A DNA stretch of 64,000 nucleotides, from assembly GCF_009295825.1 (NCBI RefSeq), contig NZ_WHKF01000002.1, positions 248,001 through 312,000 on the forward strand. Reading direction: 5' to 3'. This DNA is from Marinifilum sp. N1E240. GTDB taxonomy: Bacteria; Bacteroidota; Bacteroidia; Bacteroidales; Marinifilaceae. A model generated the notes under the pieces. That model was not told where the DNA came from. It was given only the letters and a program-made list of their open reading frames with translations, and did no database searches. Every line of letters begins with the position of its first letter. Position 1 is the first letter of the stretch. A program made the translations under genes and the position numbers. This document shows positions 26,235 through 35,247 of the stretch, piece after piece.

Positions 26235-27725
26235 TTAATTACTTTCTGGTCTCCAGTTTTTTAGTTTTATCAGATCTGGAAATGCCTTTGGTTTGTATAT
26301 CGATTTTTCTTCGAAAACACGCAGACATTCCTGAACACCTTCACTAATACTAGGATGAGGATGAATGTTCTGTCGAATATCTTTTAAAGTTCCTTTTTGA
26401 GTAATTTGGTAAGCAATTGAGGTAATTAGGGTAGAAGCCTGTGGACCAGCTGCACGCATTCCCAAGATTCTATCATTGCCATCGTCACTTACTATAATTT
26501 TAATGAAACCATCTACGGCTCTCATAGCTACTGCGCGGTTAACAAGGGAGTTGGAGTAGGTGGCAACTTTGTATGGAATACCTCTTTTTTTACAGGCTTT
26601 TTCGTTCAATCCTACGGCTGCTACTTCAGGTTTAAAGAACATTAAAGTTGACATGTTCGAATAGTCCAATGGATACTCTAAATTGCCATAAAGCGCCTCT
26701 ACGATATATCTACCTTGTAATTCTCCAACAGAATAAAGTTGAGCATGACCCGATACATCTCCGGCAGCAAAAATATTACAGGATTTAAAGTCATCGGTGG
26801 CACAAACTTCATTTATATTTAGGTAACCTCGTTCAGTGGTTTCAATTCCAACATTCTCCAAACCAAGATTATCCAGATTCGGGATTCTTCCAATGGCAAC
26901 CAAGGCTACATCAACTTCCAATACCTTCGAATGTCCATCCTGATAATCCAAAACAACTTCCAGAAAATCGGGTTTTTTACGAATGCATCGTAGGTTGGCA
27001 GTATGATGAATGTTAACGCCATTGTTCTCGAGATTTTTGGACACAAAACCACTTAAATCATCATCTTCGTAAGGAATTACTTTGTGCTGTCTGTCTAATA
27101 AATGAACTTCAGTTTGGCTGTAATTTGAGAAAATTGTGGCGAATTCACAACCAATAATACCCGATCCAAGTATGATCATTCGTTCTGGAAATTCCTTCAG
27201 GTTCATTACACCTTCAGAATCAATAATTCTTTCCTGATCGATTTCTACATCAGGCATTGGTCTTGGTCTGGAACCCGTTGCAATTATAAAATTATCGCCA
27301 TGAACTCTTTCTGTTTTATTCTCCGAGGTAATTTCAACGGTATGTGAATCTATGAATTTTCCCCATCCGTGTTTTAGGGTGATGTTCCCAAATTCTTCAC
27401 TTGGTTCGGCATAAGTTTCAATTTGCGATAGCATTTGCAATTGCTTTTGCTTTGCTGCCTGAATAATGGTTTTCTGAACCTGTTTGTAATCCACATTTAA
27501 TCCGGAAGCCCGATATCCTCTCATCACCGATGAAGCAATGGAAAAATCTCTTGAAAGCTCCCACATTGCTTTGGAAGTAAGTGCACCATTCATAATTCCT
27601 GCACCACCTAAATGGCTTGCTTCAATCATACATACCGATTTTTTAAAATCAATAGCACGCATTGCTGCTGCGAAACCGGCAGGACCACTTCCTATAACAA
27701 CAAGGTCGTATTTTTCTATACTCAT
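26235..27725 (-). CDS. Dihydrolipoamide dehydrogenase-like flavoprotein lacking the redox cysteines
   Basis: The fold is that of class I pyridine nucleotide-disulfide oxidoreductases: the FAD GxGxxG (GSGPAG, residues 12-17), the NAD(P) motif ILGSGIIGCEFATIFS, a second FAD motif (NIFAAGDV), and the C-terminal dimer domain ending HPHPSISEGVQECL, which keeps the His-Glu pair. The active-site region that should read GGTCxNxGCxPSK is GGAGIMNGALTSK, so Cys43 and Cys48 are replaced by Gly and Ala. It cannot be a disulfide reductase; a transhydrogenase- or NAD(P)H-oxidase-like role is possible. Single gene. Confidence 0.9.
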   Translation of the reverse strand: MSIEKYDLVVIGSGPAGFAAAMRAIDFKKSVCMIEASHLGGAGIMNGALTSKAMWELSRDFSIASSVMRGYRASGLNVDYKQVQKTIIQAAKQKQLQMLSQIETYAEPSEEFGNITLKHGWGKFIDSHTVEITSENKTERVHGDNFIIATGSRPRPMPDVEIDQERIIDSEGVMNLKEFPERMIILGSGIIGCEFATIFSNYSQTEVHLLDRQHKVIPYEDDDLSGFVSKNLENNGVNIHHTANLRCIRKKPDFLEVVLDYQDGHSKVLEVDVALVAIGRIPNLDNLGLENVGIETTERGYLNINEVCATDDFKSCNIFAAGDVSGHAQLYSVGELQGRYIVEALYGNLEYPLDYSNMSTLMFFKPEVAAVGLNEKACKKRGIPYKVATYSNSLVNRAVAMRAVDGFIKIIVSDDGNDRILGMRAAGPQASTLITSIAYQITQKGTLKDIRQNIHPHPSISEGVQECLRVFEEKSIYKPKAFPDLIKLKNWRPESN

Positions 27726-27932
27726 AAAAATGTTTGTGTTTATTGTTTTTTGACTGATATTCAGACATTATTAAGTAGATTAAAACAATGTCATTTGGGG
27801 CGAAATTCAGTCGGTTTTCGAACTCCCCGTGAAATCAAGCATTAAGATAGAAATAATAATTTCAAGTTGGTAGGAAAAATATGTTTTGCAGATAAAAAAG
27901 TCTTTTTTTATTGTAATGTTGGGTGCAAAAAA

Positions 27933-27960
27933 ATAGAGACGTAATATTTTACGCCTCTAT
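27933..27960 (-). terminator. Intrinsic terminator for the hypothetical gene at 27993
   Basis: The stem ATAGAGACGTAA/TTACGCCTCTAT (one mismatch) is followed on the minus strand by a run of T. Confidence 0.75.
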
Positions 27961-27992
27961 CATATCAATTTTATATCTGGAATTGTATTTAG

Positions 27993-28652
27993 CTAGTAAA
28001 TCAATTCTTCTTTTTTTAACTTTTCAAAAGTGCTTTTAAAGAGAATCTGGTGAAGTAAAAACGCTTCTTTTAAATGCTCGTTGGTGAATTCTTGCTCGTG
28101 TTCAATATAGTTTGCCAGATCAAGTAGGAATTCATCATCGCGAAGATTTGGATAGTCTTGTTCTATATGATAGATATCAGAAAACTGCATGAATGGAAGT
28201 CTTGCCAATACTATTTTGCGTTGCTCGTTGTGGGTGTCTAAATCTCCAGCTTTATTATCCGAAAAATAGAAATCTTGCAGGCTATCAACAAAAAAATCAT
28301 CGAAACTTTTCATCACAATAATTCGGTCTTTTCTCAATCGAAATAGCTCACAAGTATCCACTTCAGGGCTTCGTTTTTCTTCTGCCTCAATAGCTTTACT
28401 AATATACAAATAGGCAAGGTGAGCCAAGCCAATATTTTCCTCTTCTTCATCAATCAGATCCCAATGAATCATCATGATAATGGATTTACCCAATTGAGAA
28501 ACAAATGCATCATTCCATAGTACAAAAGGATCTTCTTTTATCTCTCTGTAAATGAATCGAAGTGCTTCTTTTCCAGCTCTTATTTTTCCATTCTGCCCTA
28601 GTTCTATCGCCTCCGAAATTGTAGCTCTTAATTGTTCAACTTTTGAATTCAT
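27993..28652 (-). CDS. Hypothetical helical protein
   Basis: A soluble, strongly acidic protein of 219 residues predicted to be nearly all alpha-helical (for example EQLRATISEAIELGQNGKIR, AHLAYLYISKAIEAEEKR). There is no signal peptide, membrane segment or recognisable catalytic motif. The repeating helix pattern is compatible with a TPR-like scaffold but I cannot name a family. It lies just downstream of pyrBI on the same strand but is separated from it by a terminator, so it is transcribed separately. Confidence 0.65.
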   Translation of the reverse strand: MNSKVEQLRATISEAIELGQNGKIRAGKEALRFIYREIKEDPFVLWNDAFVSQLGKSIIMMIHWDLIDEEEENIGLAHLAYLYISKAIEAEEKRSPEVDTCELFRLRKDRIIVMKSFDDFFVDSLQDFYFSDNKAGDLDTHNEQRKIVLARLPFMQFSDIYHIEQDYPNLRDDEFLLDLANYIEHEQEFTNEHLKEAFLLHQILFKSTFEKLKKEELIY

Positions 28653-28696
28653 ATGTAATGATGAGATTGTGCTGATTTTATATTCGCTGCAAAGGT

Positions 28697-28726
28697 AAAA
28701 AAAAAGAAGTCCCTAAGGACTTCTTT
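28697..28726 (-). terminator. Intrinsic terminator for pyrBI
   Basis: A perfect 10-bp stem (AAAGAAGTCC/GGACTTCTTT, loop CTAA) is followed on the minus strand by nine T. Confidence 0.9.
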
Positions 28727-28751
28727 CACTAACAAGAAAATCACAAAACAA

Positions 28752-29210
28752 TTAAATGATTTCAATGTGTTTGTGATCCGTAATTTTTTCACAATAGTGG
28801 CATTTCAATGTAATAGGAGAGTCTTCAATCACCTTAAAGCGAGTAGTCACTGCCTCTACATTTGTAATACATTTTGGATTCATACACTTTGCAATTCCAA
28901 CTACCTTCTGAGGAGATTCTACAATTTTCTTCTCAACTACCTGGTAATTTTTAATGATATTTAGTTTTGCATGAGGAGCAATTAAAGATATTTTATTGAT
29001 CTCTTCATCTTCGAAAAATTTCTCTGCAATTTTAATAATAGCTTTTTTACCTAAAATTTTACTTTCCAGATTGTTTCCAAAAGTTACTGAGTTAGGACAT
29101 TTGTCTAAGCCTAAGATGTTGATTACCTGAAATAAATATTCTGCAGGAATGTGGTCAATTACAGTTCCGTTTTCGATCGCACTTACTTGTAATTCTTTTT
29201 TTGCATTCAT
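28752..29210 (-). CDS. pyrI: Aspartate carbamoyltransferase regulatory subunit
   Basis: PyrI binds nucleotides (CTP, ATP) and controls the PyrB catalytic trimers. The 152-residue length is typical. The nucleotide-binding domain shows NGTVIDHIPAEYLFQVINIL, and the C-terminal zinc domain has the four cysteine ligands in CMNPKC and CHYC, which hold the contact with PyrB. It follows pyrB by 33 bp in one operon ending in a strong terminator. Confidence 0.97.
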   Translation of the reverse strand: MNAKKELQVSAIENGTVIDHIPAEYLFQVINILGLDKCPNSVTFGNNLESKILGKKAIIKIAEKFFEDEEINKISLIAPHAKLNIIKNYQVVEKKIVESPQKVVGIAKCMNPKCITNVEAVTTRFKVIEDSPITLKCHYCEKITDHKHIEII

Positions 29211-29243
29211 ATTTTGATGTTCTTTTTAGCGTGAGAAATGGGT

Positions 29244-30149
29244 TTAAAGATCAAGAGCTTTGGCAATAATCGCCTGACGTGCATACACGCCGTTTAAAGC
29301 TTGTTCAAAATAGTAGGCCTTAGGATTGCTATCTACGTCAACAGCAATTTCGTTTACTCTTGGCAGTGGATGAAGAATTCTCAGGTTGTCTTTGGTATTC
29401 TCAAGCATATCATTTTTAAGAATGTATACATTTTTTACTTTCTCATACTCCAACGGATCTGCAAAACGTTCGCGCTGAACACGAGTCATGTATAAAATAT
29501 CTGCATCGTTAATGATATCATCAAATTCGGTATGCTCTTGGTATTTGATGTTGTTCTTGTCCATAAAAATCTTGTAAGCCAACGGAATTTCAAGTTCTTT
29601 AGGAGCAATAAAATGGAAGGTTGGATTAAAGTGAGACATAGCCATTAGTAGAGAGTGAACGGTTCTACCATATTTCAAATCACCAACCATAAAAATGTTT
29701 AGGTTTTCAAGTGTGCCCTGCGTTTTGTAAATAGAATACAAATCGAGCATGGTTTGAGTAGGGTGCTGGTTGGCTCCATCACCTGCGTTGATAACCGGAA
29801 CTTCGGATACTTCGGAAGCATAGCGTGCTGAACCTTCAATTGGATGGCGCATTACAACTAAATCGCAATAGTTGCTTACCATTTTAGTGGTATCTTTCAA
29901 GGTTTCACCTTTGGTAACACTCGATGATGAGGAATCGGTAAATCCAACGATTTTACCTCCCATGCGGCTAATGGCAGTTTCAAAGCTCAATCGGGTACGT
30001 GTAGATGGTTCGAAAAATAAAGAAGCTACAACTTTCCCTTCCAAAAGATTGCAGTTCGGATTTTTTTCGAATTCGGCAGCTCTAGCTAAAACTTCCAGGA
30101 TTTCTTCCTTTGTGTAGTCGTCGATCGATACTAAACTTTTGTTATCCAT
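29244..30149 (-). CDS. pyrB: Aspartate carbamoyltransferase catalytic subunit
   Basis: PyrB joins carbamoyl phosphate and aspartate in the committed step of pyrimidine synthesis. The 301-residue protein has the carbamoyl phosphate site [13 protein letters not shown], the aspartate-site loop [29 protein letters not shown] and the 80s-loop region SSSSVTKGE. It is paired with pyrI, so the enzyme should be the allosteric PyrBI type. An attenuator-like hairpin lies about 50-90 nt upstream of its ATG, inside a leader ORF. Confidence 0.97.
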   Translation of the reverse strand: MDNKSLVSIDDYTKEEILEVLARAAEFEKNPNCNLLEGKVVASLFFEPSTRTRLSFETAISRMGGKIVGFTDSSSSSVTKGETLKDTTKMVSNYCDLVVMRHPIEGSARYASEVSEVPVINAGDGANQHPTQTMLDLYSIYKTQGTLENLNIFMVGDLKYGRTVHSLLMAMSHFNPTFHFIAPKELEIPLAYKIFMDKNNIKYQEHTEFDDIINDADILYMTRVQRERFADPLEYEKVKNVYILKNDMLENTKDNLRILHPLPRVNEIAVDVDSNPKAYYFEQALNGVYARQAIIAKALDL

Positions 30150-30152
30150 TGA

Positions 30153-30410
30153 TTAAAAATTAAAAGTGTATATAAAATGATTGTTTGAATCTTGGCACAA
30201 AAAAAAACCAACAATTACCGAAATAGATGGTAATGTTGGTTTTTTTGAAAAATATTTTTGAGGTAAATCACCAAAATGACGAAATCGGCAATTGTCCTTT
30301 AATTCATGTTTACTTCGAAATAAATAATGGAAAATGTGAGCTAAGAAGTAAAGGTTTTTACTTCTATTGTAAAATTGTGCGGCTCTAGATTGAATTAATA
30401 GTGTCTCCAT
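30153..30410 (-). CDS. Possible pyrBI leader peptide overlapping an attenuator
   Basis: An ATG frame of 85 codons begins about 5 nt after a predicted transcription start and ends three bases before the pyrB ATG. It reads through the terminator-like hairpin at 30199-30241, so ribosomes translating it would cover the hairpin. This is the arrangement of the E. coli pyrL-pyrBI leader, where coupled translation prevents termination when UTP is low. The peptide itself (METLLIQSRAAQFYNRSK...) resembles no known protein. It is longer than the 44-codon E. coli leader; whether it is translated is unknown. Confidence 0.4.
   Translation of the reverse strand: METLLIQSRAAQFYNRSKNLYFLAHIFHYLFRSKHELKDNCRFRHFGDLPQKYFSKKPTLPSISVIVGFFLCQDSNNHFIYTFNF
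30199..30241 (-). promoter_or_regulatory. Attenuator-type terminator in the pyrBI leader
   Basis: On the minus strand a 13-bp stem with one bulge (30206-30219 with 30229-30241) is followed by nine U and lies about 50 nt before the pyrB ATG. It has the form of an intrinsic terminator but sits in the 5' leader, not after a gene: the upstream gene ends about 300 nt earlier and a promoter-like sequence lies between. Confidence 0.75.
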
Positions 30411-30419
30411 TCTAGATCA

Positions 30420-30452
30420 CAAATATAGGCATAAATTTTCCTAGAAATCAAA
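30420..30452 (-). promoter_or_regulatory. Bacteroidota-type promoter for the pyrBI leader
   Basis: Minus-strand -7 box TATATTTG (30420-30427) and -33 TTTG (30449-30452) are separated by 21 nt. Transcription should start near 30415. Confidence 0.55.
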
Positions 30453-30540
30453 TTGGAATTAGATTAATTATTAACAATCTTGCAATATTGGCCTTCCGTT
30501 AATTTTGCTGATGATATCTATAGCGTAGATTGTGAATTAG

Positions 30541-31152
30541 TTATATTGTGCGAATGTACTCTGCTTTTACACTGGTAATTTTTTTAAATTTTTCGATAAT
30601 TCGATCCACTTCGCTTTGACGAATACTTAAAGTGATTTTACAGGTTAGGTTAAAATCTTGTCCCAATTGTTCTGGTTGATCATCCTTAATAATTTTCATA
30701 ATATCATTCATCACCAAATAATCAAAGTGAATCTCGTAAATATCATTTACAGTTTTATCTAAAATTTCTGCATTTTCGATGGTCTGGGCAGCAGCTGTCT
30801 TGTAAGCATGGATCAATCCGCTTACGCCTAATTTTGTACCACCAAAATAACGAATTACAATAATAAGAATATTGGTAAGATCGTTCGATAGAATTTGTCC
30901 CAAAATTGGTTTTCCCGCAGTTGATGAAGGTTCACCATCATCGTTGGCTCTAAAATTTTTTTTATCTGCTCCAAGCATATAGGCATAGCAGTGATGACGA
31001 GCATCGTAATACTCTTTTTTTAGCTTTGCAATGTGCTCTTTTATCTCCTCTTCGGAACTTACAGGGTAGGCATAGGCAATAAATTTACTTCCCTTCTCTT
31101 TGTAAATTCCTTCCGATTTTTCGGCTATGGTTTTGTAAGTGTCGTCACTCAT
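30541..31152 (-). CDS. YigZ/IMPACT-family protein
   Basis: The 203-residue protein has the UPF0029/Impact N-terminal domain (GSKFIAYAYPVSSEEEIKEH, YDARHHCYAYMLG, NDDGEPSSTAGKPIL, IIVIRYFGGTKLGVSGLIHAY) and the C-terminal DUF1949-like ferredoxin fold. The DDGEPSxTAGxPIL and RYFGGxxLGxxGL motifs are diagnostic. Homologues may bind nucleic acid or regulate translation (IMPACT), but the bacterial role is not settled. It is 20 bp downstream of the DMT permease gene and probably co-transcribed with it. Confidence 0.93.
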   Translation of the reverse strand: MSDDTYKTIAEKSEGIYKEKGSKFIAYAYPVSSEEEIKEHIAKLKKEYYDARHHCYAYMLGADKKNFRANDDGEPSSTAGKPILGQILSNDLTNILIIVIRYFGGTKLGVSGLIHAYKTAAAQTIENAEILDKTVNDIYEIHFDYLVMNDIMKIIKDDQPEQLGQDFNLTCKITLSIRQSEVDRIIEKFKKITSVKAEYIRTI

Positions 31153-31172
31153 TAATCGGGTAATCTTGTTGT

Positions 31173-32033
31173 TTAATTTGTAAGTATAAAAATAGCAATA
31201 AATGCCAGTACTATGCCTAATACATTAATTTTGTTCAGTTTTTCTTTAAAAATTCCAATGCCTATTACTACTGATAGTGCTACTATTCCAATATTGATAA
31301 TACTAAATACTACAGAACTGTCGAAACCCGATTCGTTTAATGAAGCAATAAGAAAGTAAAGTGATCCATAATTAACAAGTCCTAAAATACATCCACCAAT
31401 TAGTATTTTGGCTTGAAATAGTTTTGAAAGATTTTCTCTTCGGATAAGTAACGCGATGAAACCAGCAATGGCTGCAATTGCAAATAGTAGAGTCGAAAAT
31501 TCTTCTTTCCCACCTGAGCTAAGAAATTCTTCCTGTGCAAATTTAACCAGAGAATCTACAGTTCCGGCACCGAAGAAAAGTAGGATAGGGAGCCAAATAT
31601 ATTTGCGATTTAATGTATCGTGTTTCTCCTTATATATGCTTAATAATACTGCACTTATTGCAAGAAAAAATCCAATAGTTTTTTGGACATTCAGTTGCTC
31701 ATTATAGTAGGCTATGGAAAAAATCATAGGCAATACAAATGACATTTTACTGGCCAACGTGGTTACGGATAAACCCGCCTTTTGAGTGGATTTACCAATA
31801 ATAAAGAATACAACAATAAAGAGAATACCAATTATTATAGAAGGAGTAAACCATGATTTGTCGATGATACTTTGAATGTGAAAATCTGAATTGGATAAAA
31901 AGTAACCACAGAATGTGGCAGTTATATAGTTTACTATAATTGCCGGTAAAATATCTACTTTAAACTTTTCTAAATATTTAAAACAAATAAAAATTCCGGC
32001 TGATGATAGTATAGCAAAGAGTAGGTTTAGCAT
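31173..32033 (-). CDS. EamA/DMT-family transporter
   Basis: The protein is built of about ten hydrophobic helices in two halves, the layout of drug/metabolite transporters (EamA): helix 1 LLFAILSSAGIFICFKYL, later SFVLPMIFSIAYY with the conserved Tyr, and the second half ending VVIGIGIFKEKLNKINVLG. The ATG at 32033 gives a clean start at helix 1; an upstream start at 32078 would add 15 unlikely residues. The substrate is unknown. Confidence 0.85.
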   Translation of the reverse strand: MLNLLFAILSSAGIFICFKYLEKFKVDILPAIIVNYITATFCGYFLSNSDFHIQSIIDKSWFTPSIIIGILFIVVFFIIGKSTQKAGLSVTTLASKMSFVLPMIFSIAYYNEQLNVQKTIGFFLAISAVLLSIYKEKHDTLNRKYIWLPILLFFGAGTVDSLVKFAQEEFLSSGGKEEFSTLLFAIAAIAGFIALLIRRENLSKLFQAKILIGGCILGLVNYGSLYFLIASLNESGFDSSVVFSIINIGIVALSVVIGIGIFKEKLNKINVLGIVLAFIAIFILTN

Positions 32034-32085
32034 AGTTGTAAATTTTGCGCAAAATAGTTGAATTTTAATCGATACCAAAAAGAAA

Positions 32086-32108
32086 AGCAGATTCTGGACG
32101 AATCTGCT
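32086..32108 (-). terminator. Intrinsic terminator for dnaA
   Basis: The stem AGCAGATTC/GAATCTGCT is followed on the minus strand by TTTTCTTTTT. Confidence 0.85.
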
Positions 32109-32142
32109 TCTCAGGGTAGCAATATAGTAGTTAGAAATAGAA

Positions 32143-33573
32143 CTACATTTTTAATTTTTTGTCAATTTCATCAATTTGAGTCTTAAATCCACGATCTGTA
32201 TCGATTAAGTTGTTTACAGTTTTGCAAGCGTGCAATACAGTAGCGTGATCTTTGTTCCCAATTTGAGATCCGATGGATGCGAGTGAAGCTTTTGTCAAAG
32301 TTTTAGAGAAATACATAGCAATTTGACGTGCTTGTACAATTTCTCTTTTTCTTGTTTTGGCTTGTAATACATCTATTGGTAATGAGAAATGATCGCAAAC
32401 CACTTTCTGTATGTAATCGATAGAAAGTTCGCGTTTAGTATTTTTCACCAACTTATCGATAATTGACATTGCCAATTCAAGATTTAACTCTTTTTTATTA
32501 AGTGTTGATTGTGCTAATAATGAAATTAGTGCTCCTTCAAGCTCTCTAACATTATTGGTAACATTACTGGCAATATATTCAATTACTTCATTGTCTAAAA
32601 CAATTCCATCCTTGTATGCTTTTTGCTGTAAAATACGAACTCTTGTTTCGTAATCTGGATTTTGAAGATCTGCAGAAAGTCCCCACTTAAATCGTGATAA
32701 CAATCGGTTTTCCATTCCCTTCAATTCAATAGGCGCTTTATCCGAAGTAAGAATTAACTGCTTACCCGATTGGTGCAAATGATTAAAGATATGGAAGAAT
32801 GTATTTTGAGTTTTCTCTTTACCTGCAAGTTCTTGAATGTCATCAATAATTAGGACATCAATCATTTGATAGAAGTGAAGAAAATCATTTTTGTTATTAT
32901 TACGAATTGCCTCGGTAAACTGAGTTTGGAATTTATTAGCACTTACATAAAGTACTGTTTTTTCCTGATACAATTCTTTAGTTTTTAAACCAATTGCCTG
33001 AGCAAGGTGAGTTTTCCCTAAACCTGAATCTCCATATAATACAAGAGGGTTAAAGGCAGTACCACCTGGATTTTCAGCAACAGCGACACCCGCTGATCTA
33101 GCTAATCGGTTACATTCCCCTTCAATAAAATTATTGAATGAATAATCCGGATTTAGCTGAGAATCGATATGTAATTTTTTGATTCCAGGAATTACAAAAG
33201 GATTTCGAATGGTCTGTTCCTCTTTATCAGAAGACATGTGAACCGGACGATTTTTTGTATTTGTTCCGTTATTCCCAGGAACAACAACCGAAACAGGCTT
33301 TGAATTTTCAATGTGATTGTTCTCCATCACTACATTGTACTCCAATTTAGCGCCATTTCCAATTTCTTTTCGTAGCGTTTTTCTCAGGATATCAATGTAT
33401 TGCTCCTCCAGATACTCATAAAAAAAGTGACTTGGAACTTGTAATGTCAAGATCTGATTCTCCAAGTTCAAAGGTGCGATGGGCTCGAACCATGTTTTGA
33501 AGCTTATTGGAGGCACATTGTCTTTTATTACAGCCAAGCAATTATTCCAAACCTGGAAGTGATTATTATTCAT
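32143..33573 (-). CDS. dnaA: Chromosomal replication initiator DnaA
   Basis: DnaA opens the chromosomal origin. The 476-residue protein has the N-terminal domain I (residues 1-85), a variable linker, the AAA+ core with Walker A GDSGLGKTH (181-189) and Walker B VLIIDDIQ, the sensor segment LLSRFKWGLSADL, and the C-terminal DNA-binding helix-turn-helix with the signature GNKDHATVLHACKTV. The gene is not followed by dnaN, as is usual in Bacteroidota, and has its own terminator. A perfect TTATCCACA box is not seen in its upstream gap. Confidence 0.98.
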   Translation of the reverse strand: MNNNHFQVWNNCLAVIKDNVPPISFKTWFEPIAPLNLENQILTLQVPSHFFYEYLEEQYIDILRKTLRKEIGNGAKLEYNVVMENNHIENSKPVSVVVPGNNGTNTKNRPVHMSSDKEEQTIRNPFVIPGIKKLHIDSQLNPDYSFNNFIEGECNRLARSAGVAVAENPGGTAFNPLVLYGDSGLGKTHLAQAIGLKTKELYQEKTVLYVSANKFQTQFTEAIRNNNKNDFLHFYQMIDVLIIDDIQELAGKEKTQNTFFHIFNHLHQSGKQLILTSDKAPIELKGMENRLLSRFKWGLSADLQNPDYETRVRILQQKAYKDGIVLDNEVIEYIASNVTNNVRELEGALISLLAQSTLNKKELNLELAMSIIDKLVKNTKRELSIDYIQKVVCDHFSLPIDVLQAKTRKREIVQARQIAMYFSKTLTKASLASIGSQIGNKDHATVLHACKTVNNLIDTDRGFKTQIDEIDKKLKM

Positions 33574-33962
33574 TTCTATTTCAGCGTTTTAAAAAATTAG
33601 GGTGTGTCTAAATTTGCTTATGCAAGATTGTGAAAAAAAAAAAGAAAAAAAAATTATTTAGCTCTTGACTTTCTGAAAACATTTCTTATCCTACTATTAT
33701 TAAGGGATACAAAAATGAAAAAAAAAAGAAAAATTTTAAGGTTCTGAAAATCAGATATTTAATATAAATAATAGTTTAAGTTTCTGGTTGTTAGTCATTT
33801 CACTATTCATACTTTTTTGTCTTAAAATCTTGTTTAGAATTAAACAAATATAAAACATAAAACAGGGACGGTTAAGAATTTGCTAGTTGTAACTCTTAGG
33901 TCAATAAACTCAGGGGCTTAACTGTTTTTTATTTTACTATAATTAAATCTGTTAAGTTTTTA
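33574..33962. other. AT-rich gap upstream of dnaA
   Basis: About 390 bp, rich in A/T runs. A minus-strand TATATTTG (33845-33852) could be a -7 box but has no partner at the right distance. I find no cluster of DnaA boxes, no gene and no clear RNA. Confidence 0.5.
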
Positions 33963-35192
33963 TTATTCCTCAGGAGTTATTTTAATAATAAAGGCATCCG
34001 GAAAATCAGTCTTAATTCTTTTAAGTTTTCTTATAATCTCTTTATAATTTTTCGTGTTGCCAATGGTGTATTTATATCTACCATTATAATAAAGCTCATT
34101 AATATTCTTGAACCCCTTAAAAGAGGGAGAGTCTAGAGGTATTTGTTTATTGGAAGCCATTATTTGTACACGGTACTCAGTATTTTTCTCAAGATCTTTT
34201 TTCTTTTTGGTTTTATTCGAATCCATATAAACGGTTTTACCAGTATCGAATAATGAAAAGTGCATGTACTTTTTTGGATTATTTTTTAAATCTATTAGCA
34301 AATTGGTTAAACTGTTTGACGCAGCTTCCATGTTCATATATAAGGTATCATTATTAACTAGCATACCCATTGATCCTTCACCAGAGTTTATTTTGTCTAA
34401 GATTTCACTACTTTGTTTTAAGGTAAGTTTAGCGTGATTTATAGTTTGAGCTATATCTGCAGCCGACAGCGAATCACTGATTGAAGAAAAATTGGTGAGA
34501 ATGGTAGTGATATTCTCATTGTTTTGTCTTAGGTTGTTAGTTATAGAGTCAACATTGGAAATAATGTTTTCCATATGAGATTTTTGACTTGTAACAATTG
34601 TATCTAATGTTCCTGATGTATTCTCTAGCTTTTTAAATGTTTGTTCTATACTACTAAAACTTCGTGTTAAATTTTCCCTTGAATCCTTATTAAATACATA
34701 TTGAATTACTGAAAGAACCGAATCTAAGCTAGACATCAGGTTTTCTGCCTTTTTTTTCAAAGGTAGCATTTGCATACTAACTTGCTCTTTAAGATCTCCT
34801 TCAATGCTTCCACGTAGAGTATCGCCGGGTTGAAGAGTTATTTTGGAATCACCAATAATCAATTTAATCTCTTTTGATCCCATGATATCAGAACTTATAA
34901 TTCTCGCTACTGTATTTGCAGGAAGTTTAAACTCATCTGAAATATTAAATTCTACAATTAAACTCGAAGCTGCTGCATCGCTAAATTTAATGGTTTTAAT
35001 CTGTCCTATTTTTAATCCTCGTAGGGTAACCGGACTTGAATTTTTTAATCCACCTACACTTTCATATTGGGCACAATAAGTTTGTTCCGATGAAAGCATG
35101 TTAAAGCCTTTAAGAAAATTGATCCCCCATATCAAAACAACAATGGCGCCAACAACAACTAAACCTATAATGGCATCTTTAGAGAATTTCAT
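33963..35192 (-). CDS. MlaD/MCE-family protein with a SPOR-like C-terminal domain
   Basis: An N-terminal membrane helix (AIIGLVVVGAIVVLIWGINF) is followed by an MCE domain (about 35-125: YCAQYESVGGLKNSSPVTLR, GLKIGQIKTI), the lipid-shuttle unit of Mla-type transport between the membranes. A coiled-coil stretch follows. The last 75 residues (EYRVQIMASNKQIPLDSP, YKYTIGNTKNYKEI) form a second domain of SPOR type, nearly the same as the C-terminus of the adjacent amidase; this is unusual for an MlaD homologue. The ABC partners MlaE and MlaF are not in the window. Confidence 0.9.
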   Translation of the reverse strand: MKFSKDAIIGLVVVGAIVVLIWGINFLKGFNMLSSEQTYCAQYESVGGLKNSSPVTLRGLKIGQIKTIKFSDAAASSLIVEFNISDEFKLPANTVARIISSDIMGSKEIKLIIGDSKITLQPGDTLRGSIEGDLKEQVSMQMLPLKKKAENLMSSLDSVLSVIQYVFNKDSRENLTRSFSSIEQTFKKLENTSGTLDTIVTSQKSHMENIISNVDSITNNLRQNNENITTILTNFSSISDSLSAADIAQTINHAKLTLKQSSEILDKINSGEGSMGMLVNNDTLYMNMEAASNSLTNLLIDLKNNPKKYMHFSLFDTGKTVYMDSNKTKKKKDLEKNTEYRVQIMASNKQIPLDSPSFKGFKNINELYYNGRYKYTIGNTKNYKEIIRKLKRIKTDFPDAFIIKITPEE

Positions 35193-35247
35193 GAGAATGA
35201 TAATTATGTTTCGATTAAATTGATTTGATTCTTTAATGTAAAACTAC

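Noticed and set aside
33574-33962. Chromosomal origin next to dnaA
   Set aside because: No TTATCCACA-type boxes or close variants cluster in the gap; AT-richness alone is not enough in this genome.
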